Source: Candidatus Peregrinibacteria bacterium (lineage in GTDB: Bacteria; Patescibacteriota; Gracilibacteria; Peribacterales; Peribacteraceae). From it: a stretch of DNA of 38,831 bases. How positions within the stretch are numbered: the stretch's first letter is position 1; the number at the start of each line of letters is the position of its first letter. Made by a program: the position numbers and the translations under genes. The notes beneath the pieces were generated by a model. The model saw only the letters and a program-made list of their open reading frames with translations. It was not told the DNA's origin and searched no databases. Of this stretch, positions 1 to 6,375 are shown piece after piece. The stretch lies in contig JABJGX010000090.1 in assembly GCA_018662075.1 (NCBI GenBank), forward strand, positions 1-38,831. Direction: 5' to 3'.

Positions 1-139
1 AAAAGGGGACCGCGAACGTTCTAACTAATTGAGCTTTATAGAAAAATACTGGGAGCAGCTTTGTGGGTTTGAACCCTTGACCTGGCTGGACCTATAACCG
101 CGAACGTTCTAAGCAACTGATCCTATAGAAAAATACTGG
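1..139 (-). repeat. Degenerate tandem tRNA-like units upstream of tRNA-His
   Basis: Pieces of the neighbouring tRNA-His recur here with a period of about 87 bases. A 15-base block starting CCGCGAACG lies at 10-24 and 98-112. A block ending AAAAATACTGGG lies at 37-53 and 124-140. The T-arm block at 65-83 is identical to that at 151-169. On the minus strand these read as D-arm and T-arm fragments, but the acceptor strands do not pair and the anticodon stems are broken, so they are not functional tRNAs as they stand. They may be decayed tandem tRNA copies or misassembly of a tRNA cluster at a contig end. Confidence 0.6.
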
Positions 140-214
140 GGCGAGATAAGGGGTTTGAACCCTTGACCTTCCGGACCACAACCGGACGCTCTAACCAACT
201 GAGCTAATCTCGCC
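140..214 (-). tRNA. tRNA-His (anticodon GTG)
   Basis: The minus strand folds into a full cloverleaf. The D stem is GCTC/GAGC, the anticodon stem TCCGG/CCGGA encloses loop TTGTGGT, and the T arm is AAGGG-TTCAAAC-CCCTT. The loop gives anticodon GTG, reading histidine codons. The 5' base is an extra G that pairs with C at position 73, which is the identity element of bacterial tRNA-His. CCA is not encoded, because the downstream minus-strand bases read CCAG after the discriminator-like C. It is the one intact member of the local tRNA-like array. Confidence 0.9.
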
Positions 215-370
215 ATGTATGAGTGGTAATAGCCGATACTTTGTTTTAATCCACAGAGCGAAGTTGGAAACTGCCTGTCGACCGTAGTTCGCCGGTGCGA
301 ACGAAGGTTGAAGCTAATCTCGCCATGAGATCGGCAATATCCTACAAGGCAACGCGAGACATGAAAAGCT
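215..370. other. Non-coding stretch with tRNA fragment and hairpin
   Basis: No protein gene is supported here. The 16-base block at 202-217, which is the 5' end of the tRNA-His gene, is repeated at 312-327, so this may be a fourth tRNA-like remnant. Between the copies, GTTCGC (287-292) and GCGAAC (297-302) form a perfect 6-bp hairpin with a 4-base loop. No T-run follows on either strand, so it is not a classic terminator. Together with 1-214 this is the only stretch over 300 bases without a protein gene. Confidence 0.45.
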
Positions 371-2272
371 TTAAGATCCTTGTTTTTCATTATCCTCTGG
401 ACTGTCTTCTACGGGTGGCTTTGGAGTATTTGCCTCAAGAGGCTCAATGTCCTCTGCTTTTATGAAGGCTACAGGTTCATCCATGTCCTCAGGTTCGGGT
501 TCTGGAGCCTCTGTTTCCACTGGTATTTCATTCGGAGTCCCCGGTGTGGCAGAGCCATTCTCTTTACGGCTCTTTACGTTTTCCCTATACCGCTGCCTCT
601 TTTGTCTCTTCTTTTCGCGCTGCCTCTCTTTACGGTCAGCATCTGATGCCGTAGTTGTTGTCATAGACTCCTCTTTAGGAACATCCCCCTGGAGCTCTTC
701 TGGCGGAGGTGCATCCACGGTTTGTCCTACTTCCTCAGCTTTTTCGATACCACCTTGCAGCCAATCTGGTGCCTGAGTCGCGTCAGTAGCAAGTTTTTCA
801 GCAGCAGGTTCCATTGCAGTATGCGTTACATTTGGTGCCGGAGCTTCTGCTACCGGTTCTACAACTGGAGCAACTGCCTCTGGCTCAGGTATAGGTTCTG
901 CTACTGGTTCTGCTTTAGGTGCAAGCCACTCTGGTGCTGTAGTTGGCTCTGGTGATGGTGGAATAATTTCTGCTTCTACCACTGGGGCAGGAGTCACAAC
1001 TTCTGGTGCTGGACTCGCAACCGGTGTTTCGACTGGGGTTACTACAGTGGGTTCAGTGTGGATCTCCATTGGTGGAGCACTTTCTGCCACAGTTTCTTTT
1101 GGAGTCTTTACTATTGCACCCTCTGCTTTTTCCAAACTCTTTTCGAGTGAGAATCCTTTCTTCTTTACCTTACTAAAGATGAATATCCCAGCAGCACCGA
1201 CTGCAGCAGAAATAAGAAGGATAAGAATCAGCTTAAAAATGAGTCCCAAGATAGACCCACCATCAGATTTTTTCTTTTCAGGCTTTTTAGGATCTACTAC
1301 TTCTGGACCTGTTTCAGTTTCTTCTTTCATTCTGTTTATAACGATACTATCGGAAACGGTTGTCTGCACTTGTCCTGTTTTTAGATCTCGAATTTCTACA
1401 CTGATGTCATAATTTCCAGACTCTGCAAACATATGAATAGGCTTGTCGAGCATACTCTGTTGACCATCACCAAAGTTCCAGAGGAGCAGGACATTGCTTT
1501 TTACTTCGCTATCCATCTGAAGACCAAATTGCACTTCTCCATTATCACTTTTAAGCACTTGAATACGCATGCCATCTGGAGCCTCTTCTAGTGCTACATC
1601 TTCTCCATATTCACCACCTCTCCTAAAGGAAATATTTTCAAATTGAGTTTCATTGTTATCAAATAAGACACCAAGTCTCATTCCAGGAATTGTGCTATTT
1701 GCGATCCAGAGGTAGAGGGGATTTCCTTCAGACCGAAACAAAGTATTTTTTGTATCGTCATCATTTTCTGGATTTCCATCATTATTACTGTCACGACTTG
1801 TATCTGTATCAATAGCGATAACTTTGATATCTGTGCGCTCCGGCGAAATTTTGATGACATCTGTGCTTCGGCCAAGAGCAATAGTTCCATTCTGCATGGC
1901 AGGGATATATGTGGCGATGGCATTGGAATTCGTTGTGTTTTCCTCATAGCCTGGTTTTCTATCTAGGACAGAGAGGGTAAATGTCTTTCTGATGGCTTCA
2001 TTATTTACAGAAGTCTCTGCAGAGAGCTGAAAGCTTCCAGGCTGAGAAATACGTGTACGGAACACAGGGTCCCGGTTTGCCTCTATGAATTCACCATTCT
2101 GTGTAAGCACCCAGCTTGTCTTTCCAAGGCCACCAACACCCTGCATTTCAAAGATTCCACCAACAGGTACTGTCAGTACCTGTTGGCTTGTACCAAGCTG
2201 TGCAAGCACACCAGACCCTGCAATGGTTACCACTGCAAGAGCAGACGCGATAGAGGAGGTTCGAATATTCAT
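371..2272 (-). CDS. Secreted PKD-domain protein with one TM segment and proline-rich tail
   Basis: This is a 633-residue protein starting at ATG 2272. That start overlaps the stop of the upstream pilin gene as TAATG, so translation is probably coupled. Residues 1-25 form a signal peptide ending near VLAQ. A PKD-like motif (LLWNFGDGQ) lies around residue 265, a single transmembrane helix around 345-370, and then a long Pro/Glu/Ala-rich tail with a basic stretch (RKERQREKKRQKRQ). The arrangement suggests an exported sensor or adhesin domain joined to a disordered region on the other side of the membrane. I recognise no family beyond PKD. An in-frame ATG 27 bases upstream (2299) would leave an unnatural N terminus ahead of the signal peptide. 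Confidence 0.8.
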   Translation of the reverse strand: MNIRTSSIASALAVVTIAGSGVLAQLGTSQQVLTVPVGGIFEMQGVGGLGKTSWVLTQNGEFIEANRDPVFRTRISQPGSFQLSAETSVNNEAIRKTFTLSVLDRKPGYEENTTNSNAIATYIPAMQNGTIALGRSTDVIKISPERTDIKVIAIDTDTSRDSNNDGNPENDDDTKNTLFRSEGNPLYLWIANSTIPGMRLGVLFDNNETQFENISFRRGGEYGEDVALEEAPDGMRIQVLKSDNGEVQFGLQMDSEVKSNVLLLWNFGDGQQSMLDKPIHMFAESGNYDISVEIRDLKTGQVQTTVSDSIVINRMKEETETGPEVVDPKKPEKKKSDGGSILGLIFKLILILLISAAVGAAGIFIFSKVKKKGFSLEKSLEKAEGAIVKTPKETVAESAPPMEIHTEPTVVTPVETPVASPAPEVVTPAPVVEAEIIPPSPEPTTAPEWLAPKAEPVAEPIPEPEAVAPVVEPVAEAPAPNVTHTAMEPAAEKLATDATQAPDWLQGGIEKAEEVGQTVDAPPPEELQGDVPKEESMTTTTASDADRKERQREKKRQKRQRYRENVKSRKENGSATPGTPNEIPVETEAPEPEPEDMDEPVAFIKAEDIEPLEANTPKPPVEDSPEDNEKQGS

Positions 2273-2655
2273 TATTTTATTATTGAGGTAATGAGCCAAA
2301 CAATTGCGCTAGCAAATAGAATGATAATTAACCCAATGATCGTATAGAAAATAATTTTTTTCGCCTTGTCCTTAGTCGATTCCTCACCCCCACTTACGAC
2401 AAGCATGATGCCAGCAATGACAATAACAATCACAGCAACGAGGCCCATGTACGAAAGAACAAGACGTAAGAGGGCTAGTATAGTTAATCGCAAGTCTCCA
2501 TTGGAAATTCCAAGGATTGCTTGTGCCTGATCAATACCTCCAACAATTCCCGGTCCTTGATACACCTGAGCAATAACGACCTCTGGAAATATTCCAACAA
2601 GGAATCCAGTGACGATAGCAAGTAATACAGTAGGGGGCGCGAAGAGTTTTTTCAT
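2272..2655 (-). CDS. T4SS-pilin-like small membrane protein
   Basis: This 127-residue protein has a cleavable-looking N-terminal hydrophobic segment (residues 5-30). Two further transmembrane helices lie around 65-88 and 102-126, separated by a short basic cytoplasmic loop (GGEESTKDKAKK). The layout and the loop match the VirB2/TrbC-like 'type IV secretion system pilin' proteins that are widespread in CPR genomes. It is likely an inner-membrane or surface-filament subunit. The downstream PKD protein shares its stop/start codon, so the two are one operon. No other T4SS gene is adjacent; a VirD4-like ATPase lies 4 kb away on the other strand. Confidence 0.72.
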   Translation of the reverse strand: MKKLFAPPTVLLAIVTGFLVGIFPEVVIAQVYQGPGIVGGIDQAQAILGISNGDLRLTILALLRLVLSYMGLVAVIVIVIAGIMLVVSGGEESTKDKAKKIIFYTIIGLIIILFASAIVWLITSIIK

Positions 2656-2690
2656 GTATGTTTTTGTTATGTATGTTTCATACTATTATA
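2654..2690. promoter_or_regulatory. Divergent promoter region with direct repeat
   Basis: TATAAT on the minus strand (plus-strand ATTATA, 2685-2690) lies 29 bases before the pilin ATG. Overlapping plus-strand hexamers TACTAT and TATTAT (2681-2689) precede the aminopeptidase gene. ATGTATGTTT is repeated at 2654-2663 and 2669-2678 and could be an operator, though this is only inference. Confidence 0.4.
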
Positions 2691-2723
2691 GCTTATTCCG
2701 CTCTTCAGCGCTACCCTAAGGGC

Positions 2724-3716
2724 ATGAGACCAGACCGACTTCAGGTATTACTGGCAGATGCAAAAACAGATGCCTTTCTCGTTTCGAACCTTACAAATAT
2801 TTTGTACCTGTCTGGTGTGAGCGTAAGTGCTGGTTTTGTACTAATAAAAGCCAAAAAGTCTATATTATTTGTTGATGGTCGATATGCAGAGAAGGCAAAA
2901 GGCACTGTACGGAAGGGCATTTCAGTACTCGATATTGAGAAGATAGCTCAAGAGCTAAAAACAGTAAAAAACTGCGGCTTTGAGGCATCTGATGTAACAG
3001 TGGATAGACTTTCGAGGTGGAAGCGGAATTTCTTGAACACAAAATTTGTACAAAAAAAGGGAATAGTGGAAGAATATCGCAGAACAAAAGATAAAGATGA
3101 AATACGTCATTTTAAGAAGGCACAGCGGATAACCAATGATTTGATGACGAGGATTCCATCGTCACTAAAACAGGGGGTTACAGAAATGCAAATAGCCTGG
3201 ATGCTAGAGGCATTAGCAAGAGAGCTCGGGGCTGAGGGGCTCTCTTTTGATGCGATTGTTGGCTTTGGATCAAACTCATCACGGCCGCATCATAGCCCGA
3301 CAAATCGTAAGTTTAAGAAGGGTGATATGGTTCAAATCGATGTTGGTGCAAAGGTAAACGGGTACTGCGCAGATCAAAGCAGAGTATTTTTTACAGGGCC
3401 AAAGACTAAGCTACAAGAAAAGGTTTTTATAGCATTAGGTAGGGCTAAAAAGGAATCAGAAGCAGCGATAAAACCTGGGGTTACAAACCATGAGTTAGAC
3501 AAGATATCACGAAGTGTACTGAAGGAATATGACCTAGAGAAATACTTCATACATAGCCTTGGACACGGTGTAGGGCTAGATATCCATGAGGGGATTACGC
3601 TTTCGCAGAAGGCAAAAAAGACACCTCTACTGAAGAATGAAATCATAACCATAGAGCCAGGTGTCTACATCCCTGGAAAGTTTGGTATGAGGCTCGAAGA
3701 TGAGGTTATAGTATAG
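2724..3716 (+). CDS. M24 metallopeptidase, Xaa-Pro aminopeptidase type
   Basis: The protein has 330 residues from ATG 2724. A start at 2658 would prepend 22 residues unlike the family, so MRPDRLQVLL is preferred. It has the N-terminal creatinase-like domain and a C-terminal pita-bread domain. The five metal ligands are visible: Asp in VQIDVGAK, Asp in YCADQSR, His in SLGHGVGLD, Glu in TIEPGVY and Glu in RLEDEVIV. It should remove N-terminal residues preceding proline in cytoplasmic peptides. The protein stops right after the last metal ligand, so the usual 10-20 residue tail (VTEDG...) is missing. Confidence 0.88.
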   Translation: MRPDRLQVLLADAKTDAFLVSNLTNILYLSGVSVSAGFVLIKAKKSILFVDGRYAEKAKGTVRKGISVLDIEKIAQELKTVKNCGFEASDVTVDRLSRWKRNFLNTKFVQKKGIVEEYRRTKDKDEIRHFKKAQRITNDLMTRIPSSLKQGVTEMQIAWMLEALARELGAEGLSFDAIVGFGSNSSRPHHSPTNRKFKKGDMVQIDVGAKVNGYCADQSRVFFTGPKTKLQEKVFIALGRAKKESEAAIKPGVTNHELDKISRSVLKEYDLEKYFIHSLGHGVGLDIHEGITLSQKAKKTPLLKNEIITIEPGVYIPGKFGMRLEDEVIV

Positions 3717-3756
3717 ATGTTAGGTATACTTGGCAGTCAACTGTTGCACTTTCCTG

Positions 3757-3762
3757 TATACT
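3757..3762 (+). promoter_or_regulatory. -10 element TATACT
   Basis: TATACT ends 8 bases before the TTG start at 3771 and no Shine-Dalgarno sequence intervenes. This spacing puts the transcription start at or next to the start codon. Confidence 0.45.
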
Positions 3763-3770
3763 AATATGAT

Positions 3771-5177
3771 TTGAAAATACAAAAACAAAATATCTATCGG
3801 ACAAAAGAGCTACGAGTGCCACGGCACATCGTCATCCTGCTTAGCATGATTGCAGTTTTTCTACCATATCATACATACAGTAATCCAGTTATTCATACCG
3901 AGCCGTATACACAGGAGTTTATTATTACTGCGTACTACTCACCATTGTCTAACCAATGTTGCTATGTAAAAGGGGGAGAGTTTGCAGACAAGATTTTAAA
4001 TGGACAGGGGATTGCAGGAGCAGATGGGACGGGGGTCTACCCTGGAATGATTGCAGCTCCTAGTTCGTATCCTTTTGGAACGGTTATATCACTTCCTGGA
4101 TTTGGGACACTGAAGGTGCATGATAGAGGCGGTGCTATTAATGAGCTTGGTAATGGAAAGCATCGGCTAGATATCTGGGCAGGACATGGAGAGGAAGGAC
4201 TTGCAAGAGCCCTAGCCTTAGGCGTTCAACATGTAAAAGGAACAGTGTACCCTAATGCCTCGGGTCAGCCTGAAGTACAGTTCGATCTTGCAAATTTACC
4301 TGCGCCTATCGATGAACTTCGTAGGTACTTTGTTGAGAAGGATAACCTACTTGCACTCCGCCCTAAGGTTGGTGACAGAGGGCTCTCTGTGTACTTACTA
4401 CAAAACTATCTACATGAAATTGGATACTTAAAAAGAGGGCCAACAGGTTTCTTTGGAGAGCAGACGAAGCAAAGCTGGCATACATTCCTCAGGGACTATC
4501 AATTGCAAATTGCAGATGGATTGGACGCAAAATCTGCAGCATTTGTTTTAGGTGTTCAAAAGAGGCAAGGAGCTAAAGAGCCCTTCGCAAAGTACATAGA
4601 TCCAGATGCATCGGAAAGTTCTATTGCAGAAGCACAGAGGCTACTTAGGTTTCTTGGCTACTATAAGGGCCGAACGAACGGTGTCTATGATGACAACCTG
4701 TTCGCATCTATCCTGAAATTCCAGCAAAAACACGCTTTAGTAGGTACAGCTGAAGACATTGGAGCAGGTCGAATTGGACCACTGACAAGCCGCGCTATAA
4801 GAGCAGAGTGGGACAGGCAGATTGTTGCCAGTCATGCAGATCGATATTTAGATCTCCATACTATCGACGTAAAACTTTCAGAGAAGGGGAATCGTCTAAA
4901 GCAGTTCCTTGGAGATGACTACAATGGTGGCCAAGTCCGCTTGCTACAACAGGCTCTTTCAGACCTTGGTTTCTTCGATGCAAAAAAGATTAACGGCAAC
5001 TTTGGACCAATGACCAAAGAAGCAGTGACTGCTTATCAGTTTGATAGAGAAATTATTATGTCAATGTCAGATACCGGAGCAGGGTATGTAGGTCCTACGA
5101 CACTGCGGTCTTTGCGCTCTGATCAGCGAAATATTCTCTATAGGCTTGTTAGAGCTGAAGGATGGAATGCACTATAA
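3771..5177 (+). CDS. Secreted 3D-domain protein with three peptidoglycan-binding repeats
   Basis: This 468-residue protein starts at TTG. A hydrophobic segment (about 19-37) is a signal peptide or anchor. A 3D domain follows at about 50-160, a double-psi barrel found in lytic transglycosylase-related proteins. Conserved aspartates appear in KVHDRGGAI (D118) and RLDIW (D134). Three peptidoglycan_binding_1-type repeats follow, around 190-250, 280-345 and 385-460, each with an LQ..L...G(Y/F) core and a GxFG or GVYD turn. It likely binds and perhaps cleaves cell-wall glycan outside the membrane. The next gene encodes another double-psi barrel wall protein, so the pair probably works together. Confidence 0.85.
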   Translation: MKIQKQNIYRTKELRVPRHIVILLSMIAVFLPYHTYSNPVIHTEPYTQEFIITAYYSPLSNQCCYVKGGEFADKILNGQGIAGADGTGVYPGMIAAPSSYPFGTVISLPGFGTLKVHDRGGAINELGNGKHRLDIWAGHGEEGLARALALGVQHVKGTVYPNASGQPEVQFDLANLPAPIDELRRYFVEKDNLLALRPKVGDRGLSVYLLQNYLHEIGYLKRGPTGFFGEQTKQSWHTFLRDYQLQIADGLDAKSAAFVLGVQKRQGAKEPFAKYIDPDASESSIAEAQRLLRFLGYYKGRTNGVYDDNLFASILKFQQKHALVGTAEDIGAGRIGPLTSRAIRAEWDRQIVASHADRYLDLHTIDVKLSEKGNRLKQFLGDDYNGGQVRLLQQALSDLGFFDAKKINGNFGPMTKEAVTAYQFDREIIMSMSDTGAGYVGPTTLRSLRSDQRNILYRLVRAEGWNAL

Positions 5178-5225
5178 GAACGTAGTTTGAAAAAATAAGA
5201 ATTGCTTCTTGATGAAATATTGTTC

Positions 5226-5239
5226 AAGGTGCATACATC
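5226..5239 (+). promoter_or_regulatory. Shine-Dalgarno site and ATC start of the RlpA-like gene
   Basis: AAGGTG (5226-5231) is complementary to the 3' end of 16S rRNA and sits 5 bases before ATC 5237. It is one of the few Shine-Dalgarno-like sites visible in the window. It supports starting translation at a codon that would restore a complete signal peptide. Confidence 0.5.
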
Positions 5240-6277
5240 AAATATTTACTTGTTGTTTTAGGCCTTCTTTTTTTGCCAACTTCTGTTATGGCAGAAGACA
5301 ATTATGCAACGCGTAGAGATGGGTTCTTAACGATGTGGGAAAGTATTTCTCGTCCTGCGTATGAACGCCGTGTTAACTATGATGATATAGAAGAAGGGGA
5401 TAGAGGCTACCTCGAAATTAACTATGCTCGTAGTAGAAAAATCCTGGAGGAAGAGACAATGTTTTACCCAGATGAGCCACTGCTCATGAAGCATGCATTA
5501 CTGTGGTTATTTAGAACACGAAATATTCGGGAGCTACCAGATATGCAACCAGAAACACTTGCTTCCATGATCTCAGATTATCCAATTGTAGAAGAGGACA
5601 GGGATCTTACAGGAAGGACCAATAAGCAAGAACTCCTTACGATGATGCGAAAATTAGACCAAATGCTCGTAAAAGAGGTTCATGAAGTAAGTTTCTATGC
5701 AGATGACTTCCACGGTAGAGGTACTGCATTTGGCGAAACCTTTGATATGAATGACATTACAGCAGCGCACAGGTCTTTTCCTCACGATACTCTCGTTAAA
5801 GTTACCAATGTCGATAACGATAAGTCAGTCATTGTGAGGATAAACGACAGAGGGCCATATGTGCATGGTAGGGATATGGACCTAAGCAAAGCTTCATTCC
5901 TAGAGATTGCGCCACAGGGCCAAGGTGTACTGAGAGCGACATTTGAAAGGTTAGGGAACGTAGAGATGGTTACTTCTTGCGAACAGCGCCAGCAGGTATT
6001 TCAAAAAAGAATCACCAGAGATATCAGATTTTTTAGGGGTGTCCCCCATACATTTACCATTGGGAATCCATTAGTATTGCAAAGCACTAAGCCATTTGTA
6101 GTGCAAAGTATAGTGTTCCCAGATGGTCAGAATCTTCGTATACAAGACTTTGTGAACCCGAAGGAGAAATACCAATTCTCGCCAGATATGACAGGAAGGT
6201 ACTCTATATTCGTTGGTGATACTCTTGGGCATATCCGTGAAATGAGGATGAATGTGTCGTCGTGCGTTTTGCCTTAG
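5237..6277 (+). CDS. RlpA-like double-psi beta-barrel protein, non-AUG start
   Basis: From ATC 5237 this is a 346-residue exported protein. The barrel, around residues 155-245, carries the RlpA signature (VSFYADDFHGRGTAFGETF, then RINDRGPYVHGRDMDLSKAS). RlpA proteins are septal or wall-associated glycan-binding or lytic enzymes. The first canonical start, TTG 5273, cuts into a signal peptide whose upstream half is in frame and open: KYLLVVLGLL, then FLPTSVMA before EDNY. No ATG, GTG or TTG lies between that half and the in-frame TGA codons at 5210-5215. ATC 5237 (with the Shine-Dalgarno site) or ATT 5219 must serve as the start, unless one base is a sequencing error. It lies 59 bases downstream of the 3D-domain gene. 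Confidence 0.78.
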   Translation: MKYLLVVLGLLFLPTSVMAEDNYATRRDGFLTMWESISRPAYERRVNYDDIEEGDRGYLEINYARSRKILEEETMFYPDEPLLMKHALLWLFRTRNIRELPDMQPETLASMISDYPIVEEDRDLTGRTNKQELLTMMRKLDQMLVKEVHEVSFYADDFHGRGTAFGETFDMNDITAAHRSFPHDTLVKVTNVDNDKSVIVRINDRGPYVHGRDMDLSKASFLEIAPQGQGVLRATFERLGNVEMVTSCEQRQQVFQKRITRDIRFFRGVPHTFTIGNPLVLQSTKPFVVQSIVFPDGQNLRIQDFVNPKEKYQFSPDMTGRYSIFVGDTLGHIREMRMNVSSCVLP

Positions 6278-6323
6278 CGAAGCTCTGAGAAGCCAATCTG
6301 ACCTATTCAGCAAGTTCAAATTC

Positions 6324-6332
6324 TGCTATAAT
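6324..6332 (+). promoter_or_regulatory. Extended -10 promoter TGC-TATAAT
   Basis: TGC followed by TATAAT (6327-6332) is a consensus extended -10 element, 43 bases upstream of the ATG of the VirD4-like gene. It is one of the promoters here that implies an mRNA leader (about 35 bases). Confidence 0.55.
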
Positions 6333-6375
6333 AGAGGGATTTACTGTATCCTACGTTCAACCCTTTTAAGACCAC

